Positions 12,251 through 24,429 of a DNA stretch of 64,000 bases are shown here, in pieces. The DNA comes from Siphonodentalium dalli. Taxonomy: Eukaryota > Mollusca > Scaphopoda > Gadilida > Siphonodentaliidae. Each line of letters opens with the position of its first letter. Positions within the stretch are counted from its first letter, which is position 1. A model generated the notes under the pieces. The model was not told where the DNA came from. It searched no databases and worked only from the letters and a program-made list of their open reading frames with translations. The position numbers and the translations under genes are program-made. The stretch is from assembly GCA_032622095.1 (NCBI GenBank), contig CP136069.1:206574750-206638749 (forward strand), read 5' to 3'.

Positions 12251-14171
12251 TACACTGCTAAAAATTTGAAGATATATAAACGTGTCACATGTTTTATTAA
12301 AATTGGTAGTGTTTATAAATATACGGATCATGTGTTTATTTGTATAATATGAAATCGCTGGTGTTTATAATAAAACATTCGACATGTTTTAAACAGTTGC
12401 ATTACTATCTTCGACAGTGCAGCACTGTAATTTAAAATCTGAATACAATTGTCCAATTTATTAATTCAACTACAAATTAACTTTAAAATAAATATATGTG
12501 GTAATAAATGTTTTAAACAAATATTTATGGCTAATTGCACTTGTTTCGTATGGTATAAAACGCCAGCGTTTATATATTGATGTATGTCTAAAACACCAGC
12601 GTTTATGACTACGCGCGAGCGACTTCCCCGACATGTATCATGCTGTGATTTGTCTATCAAATAGTCTGCTGGGTGTAATACAATACCATTGCTATGGTAG
12701 ACTTAGGTGACTTTTGGATGGAATAACATCTGTGCTAAGTTACCACGCATGGAAAGCCAGTTAATTTTGGCCTCATTTAAATCACACTCTGCATTGTGTC
12801 TGTTTACTGTATCTATTTGTCTGTGATATTTATAACTCAATGTTCAATCAATTCTTCATAGAATAACAGTCTTCTTTGGATTTTGTGGTATCGTGAAATT
12901 GAGGTAAGTTTATATCTATGGTATTAGCAAGAACTAATGCAGATATAATCGATCTATATCGAAATGAAAAGGACATATTGTATATGTGCATGTCATCTGA
13001 AATGGATAGGGTGACACTATCTAAATCTCAAACTCTCTCAGTTACGCGTGTATCTTTTTGAGTTGCAAGAATATAGAATCCGTTTTGGGGGCTAGTCTCA
13101 CCAGTGGTAAAACAAAATTTAAAGCGGCACATAAGTTTCAAACCCTTTATTCTAAGATCATTATTACTGACCGTATATTATGTATCTGTCTTGCACGTAC
13201 GGGTTGGTGAATGTCCAAGCTCGCGATTGCATGATTTAAGAGACTTTGGTGAGCGATTTTGATTTGCGTCTCTTACAATGATGAAAATTTCCCGTGTATT
13301 AATCAATTCAATGGTTCCTGCATTAGTTTTTAATATTATAAAGTTCCCTGTCAACACAAGTCAGAATATCAACAAGTATCCGTATTAAACGGTTTATAAT
13401 ATGACCGCTATATATATACGAATGATCTAAGTTGCTGTTTGCTTTTCAGATATTTTCACTAAAGTTTAATTAATTAATTTTAAATCTTCATTGTTTCAGG
13501 ATTCTGAATGACCAGGCAATATTACAGGAGACGGAAAAGTTAAGGAACTGGCAGGATATTACGCAGTTAGTGTACACAAATGGAGGACTGACGGAGCACA
13601 CGAGTTGTATAACGGCACGAGCTGATATTTGAAACCATGATTTAAATTTTATGAAGAGCATGCCGTGATAAACTGAAACACAAGCTTTCCGTGCACAGAG
13701 ATTCCATCAGTGATCTGATGATCAGTCATCTTGTACTCAAAACAGAGCCAGAAGATTAAACTACCACTTCTCTCCAAAACCTCGGAGATGGTCCCAAATA
13801 TGGGACTCAGAGCCATTATACGGGATATACATGGATTCTACATACGACGAAATATAGGATATATATATATATAGAAGTTCAACATACAATATGGTCTATA
13901 GACTATACCGTATAACTAGATATACAGAATATGGAACTGCACGGCATTGGACTACACATAAAGAATCACTGGATTATATCAGGAACTATATACACATGAT
14001 TTATCAGAACATTTTTTAATTCACAGCATTGGATTAAAAAAAACACGTGACTTTTAATATTCTCACAATGGATTTATCAGTAACCACGCGACTTTAAATA
14101 TTATAATATGGATTTACAAGAAACCAAAGACTCGTACCATTATACGACATTTGAGTCATTTATGGTTTTTA

Positions 14172-14422
14172 CCCTAATTCCATGACTGGAGCTTCCTGAA
14201 GTTTTGCGAAACCCATATTCCAATGCGTTCTCTTATATATGCGAGTCTCCCATAGAGAGCCTCGCATATACAAGATAATACATTGGTCAATCAATATTGA
14301 TCTTGTAAGCCAATGCAATATCTTATATATGCGATGCTCCCCGTGAGAGACTCGCATAAGTAAGAGAATCAATGGCACATGATATTTAATGCTGCAACAG
14401 CGCAGCTCCCGTCATGAAAGTG
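14172..14422 (+). mobile_element. Twin-hairpin MITE, subfamily 2, diverged
   Basis: It matches the 22020-22281 copy: terminal GACTGGAGCTTCCTGAAG, two hairpins (about 14218-14286 and 14317-14375), then TTAATGCTGCAACAGCGCAG and a right end ...CATGAAAGTG before TTAA at 14423. The left TTAA has decayed. Confidence 0.75.
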
Positions 14423-14744
14423 TTAAGAAACAAGGTGGATTCAAAAATGACAATTAATAATAATTATAGTCAAATATAAAATAAATCTCAATCTCCGCAA
14501 ACAAATCCATCTTTAATTATAAATGTATATAATATTCTACATTCATTCAACGTCGACCAGTTATTTGCTCGAGGATCACATCGAACTAGTTCGAAACAAC
14601 CTAGTTCCATGAGTTTAAGAACATTTTGTGTTCTTATCAAATTGACGACCAATCGAAACACTAGTTAACCAATGAACATTTTGAAGATGATGTTGAACAA
14701 TTTGTTGAATTGTACCGAAATTTGTTTTTGAGAATAAAATATTT

Positions 14745-15090
14745 ATAAACACATCGGGTGTTTTATTTTCATAATAATAAACACGTCATAGTGTTTATAA
14801 AGTGTGTCTGGAAAATCAACACGTTGTGTGTTTATTATAAAACGCTATGACATGTTTTAATATAAACACTAGTGTTTATTCATAATCGGATAGAGTGTTG
14901 ATTTTAAAACACTATGACGTGTTTTTATATAAACACTGGTGTTTATTCATAATTGGATGGAGTGCTTATTATAAAACACTGTGACATGTTTTTATATAAA
15001 CACTGGTGCTTTAATTATAAAACACGTGTGTTTTTACTAAAACAGACCACATGTCTTATAAGTGTGTCTCTCAGGTGTTTTTAATCAAAC
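14745..15090. repeat. Subterminal GTGTTTAT/ATAAACAC palindrome cluster
   Basis: This is a run of short palindromic modules such as AAACACTAGTGTTTAT and AAACACTGGTGTTTATTCAT, spaced about 70-75 bp. Looser copies of GTGTTTATAA occur just inside the opposite end (12290-12400, 12540-12610). Such subterminal repeats are commonly transposase-binding sites; that role is inferred. Confidence 0.65.
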
Positions 15091-15125
15091 GCGTTTATAG
15101 GAAATTATTTTTTGCAGTGTAGCAG

Positions 15126-15663
15126 TTATGCAAACGCTCTATTCCTCGCGTCGTGCTTTTCAAGGTTTCCATTGAAATCTCCCATCAGCATTAAATGGCC
15201 AAGGGATTTGAATATGGACATTAAATCATTCAGTTTTTGTATATATTCTTCATAATGTTTTGTCGTGTAATTTGTTGAGGGTAGGTTTACTTGAAAAATA
15301 TATAAGAAGACGCCTGGTCCCAGTTGAAGTTGTATACCGCATATTCTATCGTCATCAATGTCAAGAACGGTTACTCTATCACTAATAGATTTCTTCCACA
15401 TCAAGCATACACCGCCCTTGTATCTCCCCCTCTGAAATGGCAATCCGGCGTTGGGAGGAGTCACACACTGCATGATAAGTATACAAATCGTTTACAAGCT
15501 CAAGAAAGTGCACGTTATGTGAGTGAAGCCAATGTTCGGCTATTCCACATATATCGAGATCATGGTCAGACAATAATGTATTCAGGTATGCGCTACTAGA
15601 CATCAGGCCGGTACAGTTCCACGTAGCTATGTTCAACATGGTTATCAGTATCAAGTGATTCAA
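15126..15663 (-). pseudogene. LINE copy 2: endonuclease N-terminal half
   Basis: Two overlapping minus-strand frames give LNIATWNCTGLMSSSAYLNT, the block DICGIAEHWLHSH holding the catalytic Glu, then GRYKGGVCLMWKK and finally LMLMGDFNGNLEKHD, the GDFN block. A frame change lies at about 15400-15470. The reading ends at a stop just before the inserted element at 15119. After the insertion the same domain continues at 12250 with TFVPADGGPGTIIDHILIPS. Confidence 0.88.
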
Positions 15664-15975
15664 CGTTAGACATAGAATTCAGAAGAATAATACATATAGG
15701 AAAGAATTAATTCAACAGATAAAATTCGTATCCGGGGCAAGATACATTCACATACCAAATTTCAAGTCGATAGCTCCACCCGTTTCCGAGATCTCGTCTG
15801 CGCATGCGCGAAGCTGGCGTCACATGGGCTCGCCAATACGACAACAACGACCGCCTGGTCAAACTACACATACGTACCAAGTTTCGTCCCGATCGGTCGA
15901 GAATCGTAGATTTGTATCAATGACATACAGACAGACAGACAGACAGACAAACAGAAGTCTTCAAAATATATATGA
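15664..15975. repeat. Dispersed repeat with (GACA) tail
   Basis: It contains CATACCAAATTTCAAGTCGA and GTACCAAGTTTCGTCCCGAT blocks ending in a short CAGA/GACA microsatellite near 15930-15950. This style of repeat is common in invertebrate genomes. Full boundaries were not found. Confidence 0.5.
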
Positions 15976-16116
15976 AATATACGCATAGTGTTTCTGAATA
16001 ACAAATTTAATCCACGAGTGGGATTGGCGATTTCACCACGAGCTTCAGCGAGTGGTGTAAATCGCCAATCCCACGAGTGGATTAAATTTGTTATTCAGAA
16101 ACACTATGCGTATATT
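15976..16116. repeat. Near-perfect 141-bp foldback
   Basis: The two arms are about 60 bp each, from ATACGCATAGTGTTTCTG to its reverse complement near 16100-16112, around a loop with GAGCTTCAGCGAG. It is likely a MITE or foldback element. Partial arm-like sequence (GTTTAATCCACTC, GTTTAATCAACAG) continues to about 16250. Confidence 0.85.
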
Positions 16117-16384
16117 TTGTTTATGCCACGATCTTTACAATGCGATGGATAAACACTTTTCCGTTCAAATTGTATGGAGAAAGTTTAATCCACTCTGCGA
16201 AGTTTAATCAACAGTAGGCACGTTTAATCAACAGGTGTTGATTAAATGTAAAATTTAAACAGATGTCTTTATTTATATAGTAAGATGGCGATCGTGGTAT
16301 AAATCATTACAAATCTTATCAACATCAAACTGTTTGGTAAATTGTGATATATGATTCATTGATAATTTAATCATAAGCTGTCAA

Positions 16385-16548
16385 TCCATGGAATACTATA
16401 AAACCATTGGTTGTCATACATTTAGCCATGGAATACTATAAAACCATTGATTGTCATACATTTAGCCATTGAATACTATAAAACCATTGGTTGTCATACA
16501 TTTAGCCATGGAATACTATAAAGCCATTGGTTGTCATACATTTAGCCA
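16385..16548. repeat. 40-bp tandem repeat, four copies
   Basis: The unit starts CCATGGAATACTATAAAACC and continues to CATACATTTAG. Starts are at about 16385, 16425, 16465 and 16505 with few differences. The short ORF across it is not supported as a gene. Confidence 0.9.
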
Positions 16549-17584
16549 TCAAAGTTATTTCTCGATAACATATATATATCGATTATTTTCTGCTATAGAA
16601 ATGACAACAGCATCACGTGATCGTGATATGACCAAGCCTATACCGCGTGCCTAAAATTATGGCCCTGTGAATCGATTTGATTCGATGCGATTCAGAATCT
16701 TATATCTGATTCAAATTGTATCGAATCATTGGCACAAGTTGAATTCTCATTACTTCAATGGACTACATTGCTTTTTTGTGAAGATATATTATGATTCCAA
16801 TGAAAGACCACACATACAAACACTGTTGTAGACTGAGCTATACTATATAGACCACCGAAGCATTGCACGACTGATGTAACTAATCTAGCAAAATTTCATA
16901 TATACATGTATATTGAACTTCAGCTGTGTGAATTTTTATTTTATAGCAAAGATGGCCACAACGAATGCACACTTAATTGTTGAAATTGAGGTCCCTAAAT
17001 GGTGAATTTGGTGATGCTAACATGCCATGTGGGATAGCGTCACTAAATTCACACTCTGTAGACCTTACGTAATTATCATAGTATTACATACCGACAATCA
17101 CTTATCGTCGTTACGAAGTGAGCAAATTGATAACAGTACGGCCACTCAGTCAAGTGATATCTCCATCATCACTACTGATACATCTGAGGCAATGATTCGA
17201 TACGATTCGAGATTCGATGCAATTCAGAATGATTTGGCTGATTCGAGATTCGATTTGAAATGAAAATGCCTGATTCGCAGGTCCTACCTAAAATGCACAT
17301 GAAACCTATTCGATAATTCCTATGATATAAAATGGAATTCCGTTCTTGCATCTAAATTCCTTCAGGTAGGACCGCCCTGTCATTAACCATCAGTACGTCA
17401 GTGCAAAAGTATCTAGAGAAATCAACAAAACTCGTAAATCTACATTTGCAAAGAAAGGAAGTTTCAGAAACTAACAACTGGCGTCACAGCCGAAATATAT
17501 CTGGAACATGTGCCCAGGGGCAGGGGTTGCTACAGAGCATGCACAATAGCCAATAAAAAGCGACAAAGTTATGAAGCCGCTTCA
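16549..17584. other. No gene recognised; GATTCGA-rich tract
   Basis: Bases 16670-16740 and 17195-17275 carry clustered GATTCGA/TGATTCG motifs of a degenerate simple repeat. No ORF with a recognisable domain is present. Confidence 0.45.
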
Positions 17585-18270
17585 TCACTCCATAATTGAA
17601 TGTTTGATTGACAGCGTGTCAGTTTCAAATTTATGTTGTCCTTGTAGTCGGAAATAAGCTCCAAGTTTTAAGCTCATTTTACTTCTACCTTCTACTTACC
17701 GTCGTTCCCCTGTGAAATGACGGATTAAATTATAAGAAATAGCTCTTGTTTCGATTAAAGTGATGTGAAACACTCCGGTAGGGTGATCAAATAGATATGG
17801 AGAATAATCTTGTTCAAAGTAGTTATTTTTACAAATATTATATCTAAATTGACAACCCACACCTACGTCTTATATATTAATTAAATGCAGTGACTAGAGA
17901 TGGCGATATCGTTTTCGTTAATTTATCGCCAATAGAAGCGTCCCGATTCGAGTAGTAAATATTTACAATTTAGCATAGTTCAGACAATGTTTTCTATGGA
18001 GTGGTACGGTCGATTTGCTTGAAATTTTCGGTGATGTTAGTAGAATCTTACATTCCTCCAGTTGGCAAAGCACCTGAGTACTAACTTATCAGTTTCACAC
18101 ACCCGAACAAGTACATATCAAAATATATTTTTGCGCTGTGACGTCATACTGCATGGATCGCATGTAGAAGTTATTTATAGCGATGGTAATGTGACACAGA
18201 GCTTAATTTTCCAGACTCTGTACTGCAAAGCTGGTTCAAGTCTGGTTTGAATTAGACTGGGTTCATAGAA
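17585..18270 (+). repeat. Dispersed repeat D, copy 1 (single 55-bp unit)
   Basis: Bases 17758-17815 hold one copy of the unit GTGATGTGAAACACTCCGGT...ATAATCTT. The following ~330 bp match 47940-48260 in order (TTTTTACAAATRTTATAT, then AATTGACAA, then CTCCAGTTGGCA). The copy at 46.9 kb has the same flank but about 19 units, so this copy shows the unexpanded state. Confidence 0.8.
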
Positions 18271-18470
18271 AATTGTTCCATTACGAAACATGAAACCACA
18301 ATAAAAGGTAATAAAGTCGCAAAATTCCATTATTAATTGATGCAACTTTAATAAACAAATATTATGTAAATATTATTTATATATAAATAACTATGCAAAT
18401 GCATAGCTATTAAACAAACAAAAAGTTTAAAGACCTTGGTTGAATTCGGAACCAGACAGTTCGTTCAGAT
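18271..18470. other. AT-rich spacer
   Basis: AT-rich sequence without recognisable genes between repeat D and the 73-bp array. Confidence 0.4.
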
Positions 18471-18477
18471 TGGAGAG

Positions 18478-19850
18478 TGAATCTGTTTATAGAGGGTCCG
18501 GTTTGGAGAGGTTTTACTGTATACTCTCAATTGACTAATGGCATGGAGAGGGAATCTGTTTATAGAGGGTCCGGTTTGGAGAGGTTTTACAGTATACTCT
18601 CAATTGATTAATGGCATGGAGAGGGAATCTGTTTATAGAGGGTCCAGTTTGGAGAGATTTTACTGTATACTCTCAATTGACTCATGGCATGGAGAGGGAA
18701 TCTGTTTATAGAGGGTCCGGTTTGGTGAGGTTTTACAGTATACTCTCTATTGACTCATGGCATGGAGAGGGAATCTGTTTATAAAGGATCCGGTTTGGTG
18801 AGGTTTTACAGTATACTCTCAATTGACTCATGGCATGGAGAGTGAATCTGTTTATAGATGGTCCTGTTTGGAGATGTTTTACTGTATACACTAAATTGAC
18901 CCATGGCATGGAGGGAGAATCTGTTTATAGAGGGTCCAGTTTGGAGAGGTTTTACAGTATACTCTAAATTGACTCATGGCATGGAGAGGGAATATGTTTA
19001 TAGAGGGTCCGGTTTGGAGATGTTAAATATTAGTATACTCTCAATTGACTAATGGCATGGAGAGGGAATCTGTTTATAGAGGGTCCTGTTTGGAGATGTT
19101 TTACTGTATACTCTCAATTGACTCACGGCATGGAGGGAATCTGTTTATAGAGGGTCCGGTTTGGAGAGGTTTTACTGTATACTCTCAATTGACTCACGGC
19201 ATGGAGGGAATATGTTTATAGAGGGTCCGGTTTGGAGAGGTTTTACAGTATACTCTCAATTGACCCATGTCATGGACAGGGAATCTGTCTATAGAGGGTC
19301 CAGTTTGGAGAGGTTTTACAGTATACTCTCAATTGACTCATGGTATGGAGAGGGAATCTGTTTATAGAGGGTCCAGTTTGGAGAGGTTTTACAGTATACT
19401 CTCGATTGACTCACAGCATGGACAGGGAATCTGTTTATAGAGGGTCCAGTTTGGAGAGGTTTACTCTATACTCTCAATTGACCCATGGCATGGAGGGGGA
19501 ATCTGTTTATAGAGGGTCCAGTTTGGAGAGGTTTTACAGTATACTCTCGATTGACTCACAGCATGGACAGGGAATCTGTTTATATATAGAGGGTCCAGTT
19601 TGGAGAGGTTTACTCTATACTCTCAATTGACCCATGGCATGGAGGGGGAATCTGTTTATAGAGGGTCCAGTTTGGAGAGATTTTACAGTATACTCTCAAT
19701 TGACCCATGGCATGGACAGGGAATCTGTTTATAGAGGGTCCGGTTTGGAGAGGTTTTACAGTATGCTCTCAATTGACCCATGGCATGGACAGGGAATCTG
19801 TTTAGAGGGTCCGATTTGGAGAGGTTTTACAGTATGCTCTCAATTGACTC
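18478..19850. repeat. 73-bp minisatellite, about 19 copies
   Basis: Each unit contains GGTTTGGAGAGGTTTTACAG, TATACTCTCAATTGACTCAT and GGAATCTGTTTATAGAGGGT. Successive GGTCCGG/GGTCCAG starts at 18498, 18571 and 18644 give a 73-bp period. Units vary by point changes and small indels. ORFs at 19161-19894 are repeat-encoded only. Confidence 0.95.
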
Positions 19851-19851
19851 A

Positions 19852-20318
19852 TGACAATGCCAGGCCTGAGAATAAGGTGTCATTTGTACAATGAGGTCCC
19901 CAGAGCGTGAATTTAGTGATGCTATGCATCGTAGCAGGCTATCATCACTAAATTCACCCTCTGGGGACCTCATTCTGCTTAGGCCTCATCTTCTCTGGAA
20001 AGTTTCTTTATTATAAAATTTCTATAGAATATTCTTGACATAGATTCTATTTCTTTTTTAGTTTAGATTCTCTATATCCCCAAATAGACAGAGGACACAT
20101 TGCATAATCAAGGTTCCCAATGGGTGTACATCACAATATTCACCATTTTGAAACTTCAGTCTGAGTCTATGTCTCCCGTAGCAGATGAGGCCATGCAGAA
20201 TGAAGTCCCAAGAGGATGAATTTGGTTATGCTAACCTGCTGTGTGGGATAGCATCACTAAATTGACCCTCTGGAGACCTCAATCTGCAAATGACAGGCAG
20301 ACTAAAATCAGGCTTGGG
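19852..20318. mobile_element. Palindromic element family B, copy 1
   Basis: Two long hairpins, each with arms AATGAGGTCCCCAGAG.../...CTGGGGACCTCATT, face each other across a spacer that includes CCCAATGGGTGTACATC. The outer ends read GGCCTGAG... and ...AATCAGGCTTG. Other copies are at 28.0, 33.4, 33.9 and 50.4/55.6 kb. It has no coding capacity. Confidence 0.85.
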
Positions 20319-20377
20319 CATCAATATTGTTTATTGACAGTGACTTATGTATTTATATACTAGTACACACTGAAATA

Positions 20378-20553
20378 CAGTAATGCCCTAAATAATTGAC
20401 TCCTTAACCACAGCAGAATTATGGGTAATTTTTCAGGATTTAGTTGGAAATATGGCTTTTTGCCATTCATCGGAAAGCTCCCATATTTCCGACTAAATCC
20501 TGAAAACTATAATTCTGCTGTGGTTAAGGAGTCGATTATTTAGGGTATTACTG
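20378..20553. mobile_element. TA-flanked foldback family C, copy 1 (176 bp)
   Basis: It starts CAGTAATGCCCTAAATAATT and ends with the inverted form ...GGGTATTACTG, bordered by TA on both sides (20376-20377, 20554-20555). It is almost wholly palindromic around GGAAAGCTCCC. TA targets and a CAGTA start fit a mariner-like MITE. Confidence 0.85.
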
Positions 20554-20576
20554 TACATGGTATATTCCTGTTTATT

Positions 20577-21024
20577 CATAAAGAGATTCCACTCACTCAT
20601 TTCTTTGCCGGGAATAAGAGATTTCCACTCACTCATGGGATCCACGTATCTTTGCCGGGAATAAGATATTTCCTCTCACTCATGGGAGCCACGTATCTTT
20701 GCCAGGAATAAGAGATATCCACTCACTCATGGGAGCCATGTATCTTTGCCGGGAATAAGAGATTTCTACTCACTCATGGGAGCCATGTATCCTTGCCAGG
20801 AATAAGAGATTTCTACTCACTCATGGGAGCCATGTATCCTTGCCAGGAATAAGAGATTTCCACTCACTCATGGGAGCCATGTATCTTTGCCGGGAATAAG
20901 ATATTTCCTCTCACTCATGGGAGCCATGTATCTCTGCCAGGAATAAGAGTTTCCACTCACTCATAGGAGCAACGTATCTTTGTCGGGAATAAGAGATTTC
21001 TACTCACTCATGGGAGCCACGTAT
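20577..21024. repeat. 47-bp minisatellite, about 9-10 copies
   Basis: The unit GGGAATAAGAGATTTCCACT + CACTCATGGGAGCCATGTAT + CTTTGCC repeats with small changes. It ends at GCAACCTTTTTATATG. Confidence 0.95.
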
Positions 21025-21029
21025 GCAAC

Positions 21030-22015
21030 CTTTTTATATGCGTTTGATATGTCAAAAAAAAATAAAAATCCGAATGGAATAACTGCAGTACGTTTTTATA
21101 CAAACTGTACAGAACTAGGACCCGATTCCCTGATTCAAATCAAACCCCGAGCTAGCTGATGCGGAGGGAGGTGGAATGCTTCATTGGCCTGTGCCCCAGA
21201 AATAAAAAATTCAATTAAAAATCTCGCAGTCACATATAATATTGATTTTTGGCCTGACAAATGGAAAATTGACATTGTGTGGCCTTATCTTTATTAGATA
21301 CAATCAAAAACACAATAACACAGTATAATTTAGAAAAATATATAAACAGTTTTATAAATATTAAGGCAATGTCGCTGAAGAATTAAAGGCCCATTTAATT
21401 TTCGAGTCACCGATTATTTTTTTTATAGTGCCTTGATATACGGTTTTATTAACAATCTATGACATAAAATATGATTGAAATACTAAAATTCATCACCATT
21501 TGGAATGTCTGTGTCTCAGAAGGTGTCCATAGAGTAATAGAAAATAGCTGAAATCATAGAAACATTTCTCCCGTCTCGCTCCCAGAAAGCAACAACATTC
21601 AAACTGAGATATAGAGTTATTCCCCTTCCATTGAATATAATTATCTTTGCAGTACGGTCCATATGAAACTTTAGCAGAGAAACACGTCAAGACTTCAACA
21701 AAAACAACATGTTTACAGTTTCTTACACCGGATAAGTTGATAATACAATGTGTTGGAGCTTCCTCTTTAAAATGGTAATAATATATTTTATTTAATGTGT
21801 TTGAAAATTAAGTGGACCTTTAACTGAAGCATACACAGTGTTCACTCATCCTTGTTACGCCTTTTGGAATATTGTGTTGTTTTGTTTTCCATTAAAACAT
21901 AGCTTCCAATACATTTTATATTGGATTGTCCCCATATCTGGTTGTAACTAGCAATCTGATTGGCTACAACGCCACATTCAAATCACCATGACCCCATCAC
22001 ACTTGACAGCAGGGT
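21030..22015. other. No gene recognised
   Basis: AT-rich sequence. A short minus-strand ORF (21493-21690) has no domain I recognise. Confidence 0.45.
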
Positions 22016-22019
22016 TTAA

Positions 22020-22281
22020 CCCCGCCTTCCATGAATGGAACTTCCTGAAATTGTGTTGAAAACCCTGCGCCAATGTATTCTCTTCTATATGTGTAAGTCT
22101 CCCACAGGGAGCCTCGCATATATAAGAGAATACATTGGCCTAAAAATATTTACTTTGACCTTGTAAGTCAGTGCATTCTCTTATATATGCGAGGCTCCCT
22201 ATGGCATACTTGCATATATAAGAGAGTGCACTGGCACAGGATCTTTAATGCTGCACCAGCGCAGCTCCCTTCATGAAAGGG
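22020..22281. mobile_element. Twin-hairpin MITE, subfamily 2 (TTAA-flanked)
   Basis: It is bordered by TTAA at 22016-22019 and 22282-22285. The right terminus, read inward, is CCCTTTCATGAAGGG; the left is CCCCGCCTTCCATGAATGG. Two hairpins built on CCAATG...TTATATATGCGAG lie at about 22068-22138 and 22163-22237. TTAA targets and CCC ends are the signature of piggyBac-type mobilisation. Confidence 0.85.
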
Positions 22282-22285
22282 TTAA

Positions 22286-23385
22286 ATGAACGTGCGCAAA
22301 TCATCGGGGGTATGTTATTTTTATAAGTATAAGATATATTTCCTATATAAGACACTTACACACTGAACTCAATGGTTATTCATTTTGTGTGTATGTCCGA
22401 TGTATAAGGCCATAAGGGAACCTCCCTTTAATAGACCATTAATGGCCACATAAAACCCACCTAGTACAAGAAAACCATAGTCAGAAATGGTAACTCACTC
22501 AAAATCATATATTATATACCCATGATTGTAATTATAGAATCTTTTTCATTTCTGTAATGGGCATAGCTTATCACAAACCAAAAATCAACATTATTCACAT
22601 AATATAAACGTCAAAAACCGAAATTGAAGTTCCAACTACACCTTTTACCAGGCTCGGCCTCGGGATCGCACTACAAGATTAGAAAAAAGGCCACAGATAT
22701 ATCCTAGCTTGTGCGTGTGGTTTAGCTGTGGTTTGTTAATAAGCTAGCGTATGGTCATATTATATGCAAGGCACACTATGAGGACAGGGTTTTCGCAAAA
22801 TTTCAGGAAGCTCCAGTCATAGAAGGGTTAATACTTGGTATTAATATATGATTTTCAAGTTTTTCCACAAAGATAAAATGTGAGCGTACCCAGCTCCGGA
22901 TTTGTTAATTTATTTACACCTGTTCAGGCTGTTGTCCGGTGTGCACCGAACGCATGGAATATGCTCATCAAATTCAACGTTTTTGTGATGACAAAGTAAA
23001 CAATTCATGATTTTAAATAAGAGATCTTCCCAGAATATCTGTTAGCACACCCGTAAGAGAAGAATACAGAAACTCACCTGACAAACCCATTTATACTAGG
23101 TGCATTTCACGTGGCCTGAGACTTCCGGTCATAATGGTCACTTTTTATTACTATCAAATTCCGTGCTTGAGAAATTTTTTACCGATTTGAAAATAAAGGA
23201 GCTATGGTAGGTTCCCTTATACAAAGCAAATAACTATATAGTTTAAGGCGTAACATGTCTGTAGGATATTTAACCATGTGAAACATCGTGATTAATGAAT
23301 GACCCTTGAACTGGTAGTTAATTACCACCAATCGTGATGTTGTTATGTCAAAGTTTAATGGCAACTGAATCTGGATCCATAGGTC
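22286..23385. other. Unassigned; MITE terminus at 22795-22827
   Basis: Bases 22795-22827 (TTTTCGCAAAATTTCAGGAA...GAAGGG before TTAA at 22828) are an isolated terminus of the subfamily-2 twin-hairpin MITE. I recognise nothing else. Short ORFs lack domains. Confidence 0.5.
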
Positions 23386-23390
23386 AGCTA

Positions 23391-23646
23391 CAGTAATGCC
23401 CTAAGTAATCGACTCCATAACCACAGCAGAATTATGGGTAACTTTTTAGGATTTAGTCGGAAATATGGCTTGTTGCCATTCATCGGAAAGCTCTCGGGGA
23501 GAGCTTTCCAATGAATGGCAACAAGCCATATTTCCGACTGGGAGAGCTTTCCGATGAATGGCAACAAGCCATATTTCCGACTAAATCCTGAAAAGTTACC
23601 CATAATTCTGCTGTGGTTAAGGAGTCAATTACTTAGGGCATTACTG
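23391..23646. mobile_element. Foldback family C, copy 2 (256 bp)
   Basis: TA-flanked (23389-23390, 23647-23648), with ends CAGTAATGCCCTAAGTAATC and the inverted ...GGGCATTACTG. The centre has an extra partial repeat of the arm (GGGAGAGCTTTCC), so this copy is longer than copy 1. Confidence 0.85.
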
Positions 23647-23738
23647 TACTCCATTCTCATTGGTATGAATTAATGTGGCACGTATGAAAACCGCAGTTAA
23701 ACTGAGGCTGCTTGTCTATTGTTGTGGGGACAAAACCG

Positions 23739-24203
23739 GTATCTCCGGCAACATCGTGGGGTATATGGCGATTTAATACCTCATACATTGAACCCCTCGG
23801 CTAAAAATCAACATCCACGTATTAAATCTCCATGTACCCCACGATGATGCTGAAGATAATGAATAATATATATCTCTGATAATGGAGTTTTCAAATAATT
23901 AGTGTCCACCCATAGTTTCAGTGTTAAATTGCCAATTTTCAAACAACTTTTTGTTGTCAAATCATAATGTACTGATATACTATTTTACAATTTGCATGAC
24001 ACATTATTCACAATTAATGACGAAAATAATGTATGTTCTCAGATGTATTGTAGCATATAGATCGTTATCTTCGGCAACATCGTGGGGTACATGGAGATTT
24101 AATACCTGGATGTCTCTTTTTGAACCCCTCGGCTCCGCCTCGGGGTTCAAAATTGACATCCAGGTATTAAATCTCCATGTACCCCGATGTTGCCGAAGAT
24201 AAC
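23739..24203. repeat. Two related hairpin elements
   Basis: Hairpin 24064-24203 has near-perfect arms (GTTATCTTCGGCAACATCG ... CGATGTTGCCGAAGATAAC) around GGCTCCGCC. A diverged copy lies at 23739-23860 with GGCAACATCGTGGGGTA and TACCCCACGATGATGC. Both carry GTATTAAATCTCCATG. They are probably MITEs. Confidence 0.8.
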
Positions 24204-24429
24204 TAATATTATATAATACAAGGTGATTTAGATTATCCAATATGATCAAAATCGACTTGATTAATGGGTCATTGAAATGTAATTTGACGATTAACGCATG
24301 ATAAACAAGTTTACAAAATAGATATCCAAATAAAAAACAAATTGAGGAGGGGACTAAAAATAGGGTCGTTTTGCAATTTGTTTATATTGGCCTTATCAGG
24401 GAAATACAGGCATGGGGGGAAAGGAGCCC

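Larger units (their letters stand above)
12253..15119. mobile_element. 2.87-kb TA-flanked DNA element inserted in LINE copy 2
   Basis: The ends are inverted: CACTGCTAAAAATTT on the left and, reading inward from the right, CACTGCAAAAAATAATTT. Each end is bordered by TA (12251-12252 and 15120-15121). TATAAACGYGT follows in both termini. Removing the element and one TA restores continuous LINE endonuclease coding, which shows it is an insertion. It has no transposase, so it is non-autonomous. TA target use fits Tc1/mariner or ISL2EU-type enzymes; the superfamily is not decided. A twin-hairpin MITE is nested at 14172-14422. Confidence 0.85.
9800..15663 (-). mobile_element. LINE copy 2, decayed and split by a DNA element
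   Basis: This is a second minus-strand LINE with the same domain order but different sequence. Endonuclease N-terminus is at 15126-15663, endonuclease C-terminus and linker at 11588-12250, reverse transcriptase at 10550-11499, and C-terminal region at about 9840-10550. The break between 12253 and 15119 is an inserted element. Frameshifts elsewhere make the copy inactive. Confidence 0.9.

Noticed and set aside
12251-12331. N-terminal extension of LINE endonuclease
   Set aside because: This part of the open frame belongs to the end of the TA-flanked insertion; true LINE coding resumes at 12250.
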